DNA of 64,000 nt from an uncultured Eubacteriales bacterium (GCA_900316205.1 ONBX01000003.1:16009-80008); one strand, 5' to 3'; shown: positions 55,175-64,000, counted from the stretch's first letter. The notes: generated by a model not told the origin, from the letters alone. Made by a program: numbers and translations.

Positions 55175-56083
55175 ATGACGACTAAAAAGAAGAAAAGCGA
55201 ATTTGCCAAGCTCCCCACCGGCGATAAGGTCCTGATGCTCATCGCCTATATCATTCTGGGCCTGTTCCTCGTCGCCATCATCCTGCCTGTCATTTACATC
55301 ATCCTCGCTTCCTTTGTGGACCCGGTCACGCTGCAGAACAGCGGCCTGTCCTTCGACTTCAGCAAGTGGACCACCACCGCTTATGAGCGCGTGCTGTCCA
55401 ACTCCCAGATCTGGGTCGGCTTCAAAAACGCGCTGATCTACTCCATCCTCTTCACCGTCGTTTCCGTCGTGGTGACTCTTCTGGCTGCCTATCCCATGTC
55501 CCGCGCGGACTTCAAGGGCAAGGGCTTCTTCAACGTGATCTTCGTCATCACCATGTTCTTCGGCGGCGGCCTGATCCCGACCTACTTGCTGATCTCCAAC
55601 CTGGGCATGCTGGATACCATCTGGGCCATCATCATTCCCCCGGCCTTCAGCGTGTGGAACATGATCATTGCCCGCACCTACTACATGGGCATCCCCAGAG
55701 ATCTGCAGGAGGCCGCCGAGATCGACGGCGCCACCGAAATGATCTACTTCTTCAAGATCCTGCTGCCCGTCTGCACGCCTATCATCGCCACCATTTCCAT
55801 GTGGCAGTTCGTGGGCATGTGGAACAGCTACTTTGACGCGATGATCTACCTGAACAGCGCCTCCAAGCAGCCCCTGCAGCTGGTCCTCCGCGCCATCCTG
55901 ATCCAGAGCCAGCCCCAGCCCGGCATGGTGTCCGACATGCAGTCCACCGCTGCCCGCGCCCAGCTGGCAGAGCTTTTGAAGTACGCGACCATCATCATCT
56001 CCTCCCTGCCTCTGATGATCATGTACCCCTTCTTCCAGAAGTACTTTGACAACGGCATTATGGCCGGCGCCGTCAAAGGCTAA
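55175..56083 (+). CDS. Sugar ABC transporter permease (YtcP-type)
   Basis: 302 residues from the ATG at 55175 with GGGGG upstream. Six transmembrane segments. The EAA loop IPRDLQEAAEIDGATEMIYFFKILLPVCTPIIATIS contacts the ATPase. It starts 13 nt after the first permease and ends with the conserved YPFFQKYFDNGIMAGAVKG tail of this group. Confidence 0.92.
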   Translation: MTTKKKKSEFAKLPTGDKVLMLIAYIILGLFLVAIILPVIYIILASFVDPVTLQNSGLSFDFSKWTTTAYERVLSNSQIWVGFKNALIYSILFTVVSVVVTLLAAYPMSRADFKGKGFFNVIFVITMFFGGGLIPTYLLISNLGMLDTIWAIIIPPAFSVWNMIIARTYYMGIPRDLQEAAEIDGATEMIYFFKILLPVCTPIIATISMWQFVGMWNSYFDAMIYLNSASKQPLQLVLRAILIQSQPQPGMVSDMQSTAARAQLAELLKYATIIISSLPLMIMYPFFQKYFDNGIMAGAVKG

Positions 56084-56177
56084 ACCCTTGCGACAGCAGG
56101 CAGCTGCCTGTTAAGCAATACCGGACGATTGGAAAAGAGCTTTTGCAATTGTCAAAAAATGAAAAAGGAGAATGAAA

Positions 56178-57899
56178 ATGAGCAAAATGAGCAAGACCCT
56201 GGCCCTGATCATGGCGATCGTCATGAGCGTGGCTCTGCTGGCCGGCTGCGGCGGCTCCGGCAATGCCGGCGGCGGCGCGGCTTCTGCCCCGGCGGCGGAA
56301 GTGCCCGAGGGCGGCTACACCTTCCCTCTGGCCGAGAAAGCTGAGATCTCCGGCCTGACCAGATTCCCTGCCAACACCGAATCCGAGCCCAACAACCGTA
56401 CCATCTACAAGCGCCTCGAGGAAGAGACCAACGTCCACATCAACTGGAAGGCTATTCAGTCTGACCAGTGGGGCGACAAGATCGCACTGGAGATGGCCAA
56501 CATCAAGACTCTGCCCGAGTTCATTTCCCCTGCCGGTCTTGGCGACGCTGATATCCTGAAGTATGCCAAGCAGGGCGTTATCATCCCCCTGGAGAGCTAC
56601 ATCACCCCCGAGATCATGCCGAACCTGTGCAAGGTCTTTGAGCAGGCTCCCGAATACCTTGACATGTGCAAGGACGAGAACGGCCACATCTGGACCCTGC
56701 CCTGGATCGAGCAGCTGGGTGTTGGCAAGACTGCCATCCAGACCATCGGCAACATGCCCTTCATCAACACCGCATGGCTCGACTTCCTGGGCCTTGAGAT
56801 GCCCAAGACCGTCGACGAGTTCGAGGCTGTTCTGCTCGCTTTCCGCGACAATGCTGACAAGCTGAAGGCTGAATTCGGCATCGATGGCGACATCATCCCC
56901 CTGGCCTGCATCGTCAACGGCGGTAACGAGGACTGCCGTGTGCTGTGCAACGGCTTCGGCGAAGGCTACGGCGATCCTGACGACTGGCGCCACATCGTCA
57001 TCACCGATGACAAGCAGGTCATCTGCGCTGCCACCACCGACGGCTGGCGTGCCGGCGTGGAATGGCTCCACAAGCTCTACACCGAGGGCCTGTTCGACCC
57101 CGATGCCTTCACTCAGGAATGGTCCACCTACGTTGCCAAGGGCAAGTCCGGCCGCTACGGCGTCTGCTTCTCCTGGGACGTTGCCAACATTGTTGGTCTG
57201 ACCATGTCTGACATCCAGAACGGTACCGCCGGCTGGGCTCCCCTGCCCATGCTGAAGGCTGACACCGTGAACCTCACCCCCAACACCGGCTCCCTCACCT
57301 CCGGCTTTGACCGCGGCCGCGGCGCTGTTATCACCGCCAACGCCAAGAACCCCGCCCTCATCTGCGCCTGGCTCGACCTGATGTATCGTCCTCTCCAGTC
57401 TCCTCAGAACAACTGGGGCACCTACGGCGAAGATGACGGCTTCGATATCTTCGTGATGGGCACCAACGACAAGGGCGAGCCCATGCTCCAGCACGCTGAC
57501 CTGGGCGACCACTCCCCCGTTGAGGTCCGCGAGGCCGAGATGGTCGACGGTCCTCTGGCTGTTCTCGACAGCTACTACGGCGTGTACGTCACCTGCCCCG
57601 ACGACGCCCAGTATCGTCTGGACTGGATCAAGGACATCTACACGCCCGACATGCACACCAAGTACGTGTTCCCCAACGCGCTGCTGTCCGCTGACGACAC
57701 CAAGGAGATCTCCAACCTGCTTGCCGATATCGACAAGTGCATCGAGACCTACCGTGCCAACGCCATCATGAACGGCATCACCGACGCCGACTGGAACCAG
57801 TTCCAGGCCGATCTGCAGGCTTACAAGCTGGATCAGCTCCTGGCTATCTTCCAGAAGTACGTTGACGCCGCTTCCGACGCTGCGCTGATCGCCAAATAA
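56178..57899 (+). CDS. Sugar-binding lipoprotein of the ABC importer (LplA-type)
   Basis: 573 residues from the ATG at 56178, chosen because AAGGAG is 7 nt upstream; an in-frame ATG at 56172 is too close. Signal LALIMAIVMSVALLAGC with lipidated Cys and a Gly/Ala/Pro-rich linker, then a family 1 extracellular binding protein (LEEETNVHINWKAIQSDQWGDKIALEMAN, LPEFISPAGLGDADILKYAKQGVIIPLE). It captures sugar outside and delivers it to the two permeases. The GH32 and kinase genes suggest sucrose or short fructans. Its ending favours LplA-type proteins over MsmE. Confidence 0.9.
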   Translation: MSKMSKTLALIMAIVMSVALLAGCGGSGNAGGGAASAPAAEVPEGGYTFPLAEKAEISGLTRFPANTESEPNNRTIYKRLEEETNVHINWKAIQSDQWGDKIALEMANIKTLPEFISPAGLGDADILKYAKQGVIIPLESYITPEIMPNLCKVFEQAPEYLDMCKDENGHIWTLPWIEQLGVGKTAIQTIGNMPFINTAWLDFLGLEMPKTVDEFEAVLLAFRDNADKLKAEFGIDGDIIPLACIVNGGNEDCRVLCNGFGEGYGDPDDWRHIVITDDKQVICAATTDGWRAGVEWLHKLYTEGLFDPDAFTQEWSTYVAKGKSGRYGVCFSWDVANIVGLTMSDIQNGTAGWAPLPMLKADTVNLTPNTGSLTSGFDRGRGAVITANAKNPALICAWLDLMYRPLQSPQNNWGTYGEDDGFDIFVMGTNDKGEPMLQHADLGDHSPVEVREAEMVDGPLAVLDSYYGVYVTCPDDAQYRLDWIKDIYTPDMHTKYVFPNALLSADDTKEISNLLADIDKCIETYRANAIMNGITDADWNQFQADLQAYKLDQLLAIFQKYVDAASDAALIAK

Positions 57900-57909
57900 T
57901 TTGCAATCA

Positions 57910-57981
57910 CCCATTCGCGCCGCTTCGGCGGCGCGAATGGGCAGAGAGAAGGGCTCTCCGACGAGAACCCTTCTCTCTGCC
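57910..57981 (+). terminator. Two adjacent strong hairpins after the binding-protein gene
   Basis: CCCATTCGCGCCGC-ttcg-GCGGCGCGAATGGG (57910-57941), then GGCAGAGAGAAGGG, 14-nt loop, CCCTTCTCTCTGCC (57940-57981). They share two bases. Neither is followed by a good T run, so mRNA stabilisation of the abundant binding-protein message is as likely as termination. Confidence 0.75.
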
Positions 57982-58051
57982 AAAAACAAACCGGCCCAAT
58001 GAAATAGAAAATGCCGCTCCCCGATCTGCGCGAGCGGCAGGAGGAACATAT

Positions 58052-59536
58052 ATGACCAGCAAAATGCTGCAGCGCGCCCGCGATTTTGAAAAGAAATACC
58101 TGCCCTATACCCGGGAGGAGCTTCCCAAGTTCCATGTGACCGGCGGCATCGGCTGGATCAACGATCCCAACGGTTTTGCTCCCTACAAGGGAGAGTACCA
58201 CCTGTTCTTCCAGTACTACCCCTATGACACCAAGTGGGGCCCCATGCACTGGGGGCATGTGAAGACCAAAGACTTCATCCGCTGGGAACGTCTCCCCGCG
58301 GCCCTGGCCCCGGATATGGACTATGACCGGGACGGCTGCTTCTCCGGCGGCGCCATTGAGCTGCCCGACGGGCGGCACCTGCTCATGTACACGGGCGTGC
58401 GCAACATCCGCCGCCGCAACGGCATGATCGAAGCCTTCCAGACCCAGTGCCTCGCCATTGGTGACGGCGTGGATTATGAGAAGGTGGAGGGGAACCCCGT
58501 CATCGACGGCTCCATGCTCCCCGAGGGCGGCAGCACCCAGGACTTCCGGGACCCGAAGATCTGGCGGGAGGGCGACACCTACAATGTCGTTCTCGGCAAC
58601 CGAAGCCCTGACGGCAGCGGCAACATCCTGCTTTATCAGAGCAAGGATGCCCGGAACTGGGAATTTGTCAGCGTGCTCTCTGCCTGCCACAACCAATACG
58701 GCCGCATGTGGGAGTGTCCGGACTTCTTCCATCTGGACGGCAAGGACGTACTGCTGGTTTCCCCCCAGGAGATGACCGCCATCGGCCTGGAGTTCCACCC
58801 CGGCAATGCCAACGTCTGCCTCATCGGCAGCTTTGACCGGCACGCCCATCATTTGAACCGGGAGAACGTGCAGGCCATCGACTACGGTCTGGACTTCTAT
58901 GCGCCCCAGACCCTGTTGACAGAGGACGGCCGGCGGGTTATGATAGGATGGATGCAGAACTGGGAGACCTCCTCCTGCAAGGTGCAGGAGCTGCGCTTCA
59001 TGGGCCAGATGACCCTGCCCCGGGAGCTCTCCGTCCGCAACGGGCGTCTCTTCCAGAACCCGGTGCGGGAGCTGGAGGCCTACCGCGGCGTGATGATCGA
59101 CTATCACAATGTGCTCATCAACGGCGAGACCAGCCTGCGGGGCATCAGCGGCCGCTATGTGGACATGACCGTCACCATCCGCCCCGGCAACGAGAACAGC
59201 ATGTACAAGTGGTTCCGCCTGTACGTGGCCCGGGACGGCGAGCACTTCACCTTTATCCGCTACCGGCCCGAGACCGGCACCATCAAGGTGGACCGGACCC
59301 ACAGCGGCTTCCCCCACGACATCGTGAACGTCCGGGAATTCCCGGTGCGCCTGAAAAACGGCGTGCTGAAGCTGCGGGTCATCATGGACCGCTACAGTCT
59401 GGAGCTCTTTGTCAACGACGGCGAGCAGGCCGCCTCCTTCGTCCTCTATACGCCCCTGGACGCCGCCGCCGTCAGCTTTTCCTCTGACGGAAGCGTTCTG
59501 GTGGACGTGGAAAAATATGAACTGCTGATGGAGTGA
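58052..59536 (+). CDS. GH32 beta-fructofuranosidase (sucrase or fructan hydrolase)
   Basis: 494 residues, no signal peptide, so cytoplasmic. The GH32 catalytic triad motifs are GWINDPNGF (nucleophile Asp), DFRDPKIW (transition-state Asp) and WECPDFF (acid/base Glu), over a five-blade propeller. The C-terminal beta-sandwich ends DGSVLVDVEKYELLME. It splits sucrose, sucrose 6-phosphate or short fructo-oligosaccharides taken up by the ABC importer. A stem GCCGCT/AGCGGC lies just before the AGGAGG site. The following kinase handles the fructose. Confidence 0.93.
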   Translation: MTSKMLQRARDFEKKYLPYTREELPKFHVTGGIGWINDPNGFAPYKGEYHLFFQYYPYDTKWGPMHWGHVKTKDFIRWERLPAALAPDMDYDRDGCFSGGAIELPDGRHLLMYTGVRNIRRRNGMIEAFQTQCLAIGDGVDYEKVEGNPVIDGSMLPEGGSTQDFRDPKIWREGDTYNVVLGNRSPDGSGNILLYQSKDARNWEFVSVLSACHNQYGRMWECPDFFHLDGKDVLLVSPQEMTAIGLEFHPGNANVCLIGSFDRHAHHLNRENVQAIDYGLDFYAPQTLLTEDGRRVMIGWMQNWETSSCKVQELRFMGQMTLPRELSVRNGRLFQNPVRELEAYRGVMIDYHNVLINGETSLRGISGRYVDMTVTIRPGNENSMYKWFRLYVARDGEHFTFIRYRPETGTIKVDRTHSGFPHDIVNVREFPVRLKNGVLKLRVIMDRYSLELFVNDGEQAASFVLYTPLDAAAVSFSSDGSVLVDVEKYELLME

Positions 59537-59541
59537 TTTCC

Positions 59542-60510
59542 ATGAAAAAGCGTTATGATGTGATCGCCCTGGGCGAGCTTCTGGTAGACTTTACGGAAAA
59601 CGGCGTCAGCGGTCAGGGCAACCCCCTTCTGGAGGCCAACCCCGGCGGCGCACCCTGCAATGTGCTGGCCATGCTGCAGAAGCTGGATAAGAACACCGCT
59701 TTTATCGGCAAGGTGGGCAAGGACATGTTCGGCAAGCAGCTGCGTGAAGCGGCGGAGGGAGCCGGCATCTGCATGGACTTCCTGCTGGAGGACGAATACG
59801 TCCACACCACCCTGGCCTTTGTGAAGACCTTCCCCAACGGGGACCGGGACTTCTCCTTCTATCGGGATCCCGGCGCCGATATGATGCTCCGGGCCGACGA
59901 GCTGCCGGTGGACGCCCTGCAGAGCACCCGCATCTTCCACTTCGGCACCCTCTCCATGACCCATCACGAGCCCATGCTGGCTACCCGCAAGGCCCTGAAC
60001 CTGGCCAGGGACGCCGGCGCGCTCATCTCCTTTGACCCCAACCTGCGCCCGCCTCTCTGGCACAGCCTGGAGCAGGCCCGGGAGCAGATCGACTGGGGCC
60101 TGCGCAACTGCGACATCCTCAAGATCGCGGACAACGAGCTGGAATTCATGACCGGCGAGACCGATTTTGACAAGGGCGCCGCCAAGCTCCGTGCCCAGTA
60201 TCCCAACATCCGGCTCCTGAACGTCACCGCCGGTGCGGAGGGCAGCTACTCCTTCTATGAGGACTCCCGGGTTTTTGTCCCGGCCTTCAAGCTGGGCGGC
60301 ACCATCGAGACCACCGGCGCCGGGGACACCTTCTGCGCCAGCGTCCTGAACTTCGTGCTGGAAAACGGTCTGGACCGGCTCAAGGAGCGGCAGCTGCGGG
60401 AGATGCTCCGCTTTGCCAACGCGGCGGCCTATCTGGTCACCACCAAAAAAGGCGCCATCCGGTCCATGCCGGAGAAGGCGGATGTGCTGGAGATCCTGGC
60501 ACAGCATTAA
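59542..60510 (+). CDS. PfkB-family fructokinase
   Basis: 322 residues from the ATG at 59542. A GTG three codons upstream overlaps the GH32 stop. YDVIALGELLVDFTENGVSGQGNPLLEANPGGAPCNVLAML and the C-terminal signature GGTIETTGAGDTFCASVLNFVL (anion hole and catalytic Asp) define the ribokinase-type fold. The context behind GH32 points to fructose to fructose 6-phosphate. Six nt separate the two genes. Confidence 0.92.
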   Translation: MKKRYDVIALGELLVDFTENGVSGQGNPLLEANPGGAPCNVLAMLQKLDKNTAFIGKVGKDMFGKQLREAAEGAGICMDFLLEDEYVHTTLAFVKTFPNGDRDFSFYRDPGADMMLRADELPVDALQSTRIFHFGTLSMTHHEPMLATRKALNLARDAGALISFDPNLRPPLWHSLEQAREQIDWGLRNCDILKIADNELEFMTGETDFDKGAAKLRAQYPNIRLLNVTAGAEGSYSFYEDSRVFVPAFKLGGTIETTGAGDTFCASVLNFVLENGLDRLKERQLREMLRFANAAAYLVTTKKGAIRSMPEKADVLEILAQH

Positions 60511-60722
60511 GAAGCGTTTCCCTGCAGCATTCCCTGATTTGTAATTTCCACGGCCTCTACCACTCCACAAACATGGTAGTCCAGCCGTGAAAAAAAGGAG
60601 GAAAAGTTCAAGCCCGGACTCGGGCTGCGGCAGTGTGGAGACCTGTCGCAACGCGGACTCTTCCATCGCGGAGAGCCGTGAGTGCACATCAAGCGGAGGC
60701 TGTGTGCACAGAGTCGAGAAAC
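60511..60722 (+). other. Structured 212-nt leader before the ABC ATPase gene
   Basis: CACGGC (60552-60557) pairs with GCCGTG (60584-60589), with CTACCA/TGGTAG inside. A run AAAAAAAGGAGG follows (a Shine-Dalgarno-like site with no start codon after it), then AGCCCG-gact-CGGGCT (60611-60626) and GTGCAC (60682-60687) with GTGCAC (60704-60709). The ATPase start itself has only GAG upstream. It does not match any riboswitch I recognise. Confidence 0.5.
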
Positions 60723-61907
60723 ATGGCAGAAGTCAAGCTGGTAAACATCAAGAAGGTCTACCCCTACGTCAGCGGCGAAGAGAAGAAAAAGAACAAGAAG
60801 AAAGCTGCCGACGAACCCGAGAAGAAGAAAGTAAACCTGCAGATCACCGATGAAGGCGTCGTTGCGGTTCAGCAGTTCAGCCTGGACATCAAGGACAAGG
60901 AATTCATCGTGCTGGTCGGCCCCTCCGGCTGCGGCAAGTCCACCACCCTGCGCATGGTCGCCGGTCTCGAGGAGATCAGCGGCGGCGAGCTGATCATTGA
61001 CGGCAAGGTCATGAACGACGTGGCCCCCAAGGATCGCGACATCGCCATGGTTTTCCAGAACTACGCTCTGTACCCCCACATGACCGTGTATGACAACATG
61101 GCCTTCTCCCTGAAGCTGCGCCACACCCCCAAGGACGAGATCGACCGCAAGGTCCGCGAGGCCGCTGAGATCCTGGACATCACCCAGTACCTGCAGCGCA
61201 AGCCCAAGGCTCTGTCCGGCGGCCAGCGCCAGCGTGTCGCCATCGGCCGCGCCATCGTGCGTGCGCCTAAAGTCATGCTGATGGACGAGCCTCTGTCCAA
61301 CCTGGACGCCAAGCTCCGTAACGAGATGCGCGCCGAGATCATCAAGCTCCGTCAGCGCATCGACACCACCTTCATGTACGTCACCCACGACCAGACCGAG
61401 GCCATGACCCTGGGCGACCGCATCGTCATCATGAAGGACGGCTACATCCAGCAGATCGGCACGCCCCAGGAAGTGTTCAATCACCCCGCGAACCTGTTCG
61501 TTGCCGGCTTCATCGGCATGCCCGTCATGAACTTCTTCGACGCCGAGCTCAAGCGCGAGGGCGACAAGTTCTTCGTGGAGATCGGCGGCATCAAGGTCCG
61601 CCTCAGCGAGGACAAGGAAGAGCGCCTGCTGAAGAACAATGTCCAGAGCCAGCCTGTTACCCTGGGCGTGCGCCCCGAGCACACCGACGTGTCCGACACC
61701 GGCATCACCGCCAAGGTCGACGTGGCTGAGATGATGGGCTCCAGCGTGCACCTGCACGTGAATGCCGATGGCCGCGACGTCATCATCATCGTTCCCACCA
61801 TCGACATGAAGGGCAACTACAACATCGGCGACACCGTCCACTTCACCTTCGACGGCAAGGTCGCTCACGTTTTCTCCAAGGAGACCGACAAGAACCTGGA
61901 GTACTGA
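60723..61907 (+). CDS. Sugar importer ABC ATPase (MsmX/UgpC-type) with Lys-rich insert
   Basis: 394 residues. Walker A GPSGCGKST at 66-74, signature LSGGQRQRVAIGRA, Walker B VMLMDEPLSNLDAKLR, and a C-terminal TOBE/OB domain (VTLGVRPEHTDV). It energises the two permeases of this operon and possibly other sugar importers. Residues about 15-47 (EEKKKNKKK, EPEKKK) are an extra Lys/Glu-rich segment between the first two strands, not found in typical MsmX, which has its P-loop near residue 38. The leader upstream is unusual as well. Confidence 0.92.
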   Translation: MAEVKLVNIKKVYPYVSGEEKKKNKKKAADEPEKKKVNLQITDEGVVAVQQFSLDIKDKEFIVLVGPSGCGKSTTLRMVAGLEEISGGELIIDGKVMNDVAPKDRDIAMVFQNYALYPHMTVYDNMAFSLKLRHTPKDEIDRKVREAAEILDITQYLQRKPKALSGGQRQRVAIGRAIVRAPKVMLMDEPLSNLDAKLRNEMRAEIIKLRQRIDTTFMYVTHDQTEAMTLGDRIVIMKDGYIQQIGTPQEVFNHPANLFVAGFIGMPVMNFFDAELKREGDKFFVEIGGIKVRLSEDKEERLLKNNVQSQPVTLGVRPEHTDVSDTGITAKVDVAEMMGSSVHLHVNADGRDVIIIVPTIDMKGNYNIGDTVHFTFDGKVAHVFSKETDKNLEY

Positions 61908-62231
61908 TCCAAAATTCAAGTAAAAAAGGGCCTGTTGCATAATACGCACATCTTCCAGCCACAACTGTAGGGGAGGGGCTCGTCCCCTCCCGGCAGCAAG
62001 AAGCATGGATACAAAATAATGTTCGGCAAACTCGCACATTGTACGAATTTGCCGAACATTTCTTTGCTATACGGGCTTGGTTCCGCCGGGAGGGCACATA
62101 CCCGCAGGGCACGCAGAGGCCCTCCCCTGCGAGATGATCCTGATTGCTGCTGGAAACAAGCTTCTTATCAGGATTCGTATTATCTGATGAAGGAATGAAT
62201 GTAGATAACAGTATCAGCCCTGCCTTTGGAT
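61908..62231. repeat. Intergenic repeats and hairpin after the sugar operon
   Basis: No gene is seen. GGGGAGGGGCTCGTCCCCTCCC at 61970-61991, a hairpin AATGTTCGGCAAA...TTTGCCGAACATT at 62018-62060, and an inverted GGGAGGGC...GCCCTCCC pair around 62087-62120. The ATPase operon may end at the 62018 hairpin, though it has only a short T run. Confidence 0.55.
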
Positions 62232-63740
62232 TCAGCCAAGCTTGACCACAATGAAGTCGTCGATCTTCTGCACCGAGCCGTAGTACGGGTAGGCTGGCAT
62301 GGCCTCATAGCGGGGATCCGCCAGCAGCTTTGCCTTTTCCTCGTCGGAGGCAAAGGGCATGTCGAAGCCCAGATAGCGCTTAATCAGCCGTTCCCGGGTG
62401 TACACGTTCACCAGATCCCCATCAGGGCCGGCCAGGTCGCCGGTGTCCAGTTCTACCGGGATGTACAGCAGATTGCTGCCCTTGCCAAGGACAGCCAGCT
62501 TGCAGCTTTCGTCAAAGCCCTCGGTCTGCTTGACCTGGGTGATGACAGCGCTGTAGCAGGCATAGGCGTTTTCATACTGCAGATAGAGCTTGAGGTAGGT
62601 CTTGTTGGCGAAATAGATGTTGATGATGCAGACGAGCAGCATCCCGCAGAGCACCAGATCGCGCCCCGGTTTTGCGCTGGGTGCCTCCAGGCATTCCGCC
62701 ACCACAGCGACCAGAACATAGACGCAAACGAAGCTGTAGAGCACGACGCTGTGAATGACTTCCACATTGGCCAGCAAAAATACGCAGTTCATACTCAGCG
62801 GCAGCAGGAGCAGGCACAGGAGCAGCAGCCCGGCGCGGGCGGGCTCCCGGCGATGGCGCAGCAGCCAGATGCCAAGCCAGCCTGCTGTGAACAGGCCGAC
62901 CAGAATGTGGATCAGGCGGGACAGCGTCGTCGGCACAAAGGCGAAGTAGCCTCGGGTCACCGCTTTCAGCAGTGCATTATAGGCCAGAGCCACACGAAAG
63001 AGAATGCCGTATTCGGAGAAGCCGTGATAGGCGTATTCCACATCCAGGGCGCGCAGCGAGATGTGGCTGATCACATAGTAGATTAGGAGAGCAGGCAGCA
63101 TCCGTGCCACGGCCCGCAGCCCGAAGAGGAACACCTCCTTCGGCTCCCGTTCGCCGCGCAGCAGCATCTGGATCATCCGGATCAGGTAGTAGCTGGCCGC
63201 AACGGCGACGTAGGCCTGATAGATCCCCAGGCTGATCGTCAGCAGCAGGATCCCCAAGGCCCGGAGCTGCCAGCGGTCGGAGCAGCCCAACAGAACCGAC
63301 AGTACGGCCAGCAGCAGCGAGAAGGCGAAGGGCGCGCTGGTGAACATGTAGCAGTACAGCCCTGTCAGGGAGGGGAAGCAGAGAAAGATAGCCGCCAGTG
63401 CCCCCTGCAGAAAAGGATTGCGGATCTGAAAGAAGCGAATCGTCATGCACACCACCGCCGCGAACATCAGCACGCTGAGGATCCCGTAGATCCAGGGCAT
63501 GGAGGCGTCCGGAAACAGGATGTTCGTATAATCGATGGCCCAGCGGCCATAGGCGGTGCCGCCGCCTTTGGCGTAGAGTGAACCGATATCGTCGGCATTC
63601 AGCAGCTTGTTGGTAAAGGCAAAGCCGTGGGCCAGCAGGCCGGAGATCAGCGCTGACAGCAGCGGCACCCGATAGGCCCGTATGGCCTGCAGCGCGCGCA
63701 GCAGCCCTCGCTCCGTCAAACTCATCTGATCGTGTTCCAT
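62232..63740 (-). CDS. Polytopic GtrII-like membrane protein (putative glucosyltransferase)
   Basis: 502 residues, about eleven transmembrane segments, with a short C-terminal extracytoplasmic tail (about 420-502). NADDIGSLYAKGGGTAYGRWAIDY near the N-terminus has the acidic pair and GRW of Glucos_trans_II proteins, which use lipid-linked glucose to modify surface polysaccharides. The acceptor is unknown. AAAGGAAG lies 6 nt before the ATG. Alone on its strand here, with no polysaccharide cluster beside it. Confidence 0.65.
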   Translation of the reverse strand: MEHDQMSLTERGLLRALQAIRAYRVPLLSALISGLLAHGFAFTNKLLNADDIGSLYAKGGGTAYGRWAIDYTNILFPDASMPWIYGILSVLMFAAVVCMTIRFFQIRNPFLQGALAAIFLCFPSLTGLYCYMFTSAPFAFSLLLAVLSVLLGCSDRWQLRALGILLLTISLGIYQAYVAVAASYYLIRMIQMLLRGEREPKEVFLFGLRAVARMLPALLIYYVISHISLRALDVEYAYHGFSEYGILFRVALAYNALLKAVTRGYFAFVPTTLSRLIHILVGLFTAGWLGIWLLRHRREPARAGLLLLCLLLLPLSMNCVFLLANVEVIHSVVLYSFVCVYVLVAVVAECLEAPSAKPGRDLVLCGMLLVCIINIYFANKTYLKLYLQYENAYACYSAVITQVKQTEGFDESCKLAVLGKGSNLLYIPVELDTGDLAGPDGDLVNVYTRERLIKRYLGFDMPFASDEEKAKLLADPRYEAMPAYPYYGSVQKIDDFIVVKLG

Positions 63741-63859
63741 AGTTTCTTCCTTTAAAAATCGAGGTATCTACACTATATCAAAAAACTTCGAAAATGCAAG
63801 TATTTGCGCGAGATCCGGAGCGGGATCCCCGGGAGCCGGGACGCTGCCGGCACTATGAA

Positions 63860-63958
63860 AAACGCACGCCCGCGAGGGCGTGCGTTTCAAGCTGTCGACA
63901 TAGTGTCGACAGCTTGAAAAGCCAAAATGGAAACTTCCGAAAAAGTTCCCATTTTGGC
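63860..63958. repeat. Three tandem hairpins near the window end
   Basis: AAACGCACGCCC-gcga-GGGCGTGCGTTT (63860-63887), TTCAAGCTGTCGACA-tag-TGTCGACAGCTTGAA (63886-63918, perfect), and GCCAAAATGG(a)AACTT...AAGTT(c)CCATTTTGGC (63921-63958). The first two share two bases. Any gene they serve lies outside the window. Confidence 0.75.
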
Positions 63959-64000
63959 ATAGATTGAACGTGAAGGGGGGGCATCCCTTCGCCCTCCCCC

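Noticed and set aside
59542-60510. Pseudouridine kinase (psuK) partner for psuG
   Set aside because: PfkB-family kinases are hard to tell apart by eye, but it sits 6 nt after the GH32 gene and 44 kb from psuG, so fructokinase is far more likely.
60587-60853. Small ORF from GTG 60587 reading MKKRRKSSS
   Set aside because: It overlaps the ATPase in another frame and has no domain. The Shine-Dalgarno-like run lies after its start, not before.

Overview
This window looks like the chromosomal origin region of a GC-rich, spore-forming Clostridium-class Firmicute, probably an Oscillospiraceae-type gut anaerobe. The basis is: a dnaA-dnaN-S4-recF-remB-gyrB-gyrA cluster; a Soj/Spo0J pair with Bacillus-type parS sites; two sporulation proteases (gpr, spoIVB); Gram-positive promoters and Shine-Dalgarno sites; and dense families of short palindromic repeats. 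The genus is an inference and was not tested.

Layout. 1-4.7 kb: a truncated GNAT protein, an ABC exporter, rnhA joined in frame to a DUF559-like ORF through repeats, and two small SHOCT-like membrane proteins. 4.7-14.5 kb, minus strand: gyrA, gyrB, remB, recF, S4 protein, dnaN, a candidate oriC with clustered TTTCCACA boxes, then dnaA. 14.9-21.9 kb: psuG, a phosphodiester glycosidase-like protein, asnS, a lipid kinase, a broken secreted protein joined to a serine-recombinase remnant, and rpsT. 22.0-27.5 kb, plus strand: gpr, two parS sites around a 1.1 kb repeat block, soj, spo0J, serS, mscL. 27.7-35.5 kb: a nucleoside uptake and salvage block (BMP-type ABC transporter, purine nucleoside phosphorylase, udk, tdk), then a CAT-like acyltransferase. 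36.6-45.2 kb: M32 carboxypeptidase, nth, a proline-rich surface protein, the rpmG-secE-nusG-rplK-rplA operon, folC and ruvX. 45.4-50.6 kb: mscS, an XRE-type membrane regulator, a sigma factor/anti-sigma pair, spoIVB. 51.4-61.9 kb: a sucrose or fructan utilisation locus, with a LacI regulator, YesL and an anchored binding-like protein divergent from two permeases, a lipoprotein, a GH32 hydrolase, a fructokinase and an ABC ATPase. The window ends with a GtrII-like membrane protein and three tandem hairpins.

The most unusual content is not protein-coding. A family of long palindromic elements (three copies) has an almost invariant core of about 45 nt, and its outer stems change in a paired, covarying way from copy to copy. 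A second, much more abundant family has two hairpin arms whose variable stems also covary. Its edge lies directly against the Shine-Dalgarno site of at least five genes, so the repeats appear to serve as 5' UTR modules. One pair of repeats is translated through, joining DUF559 to RNase HI.
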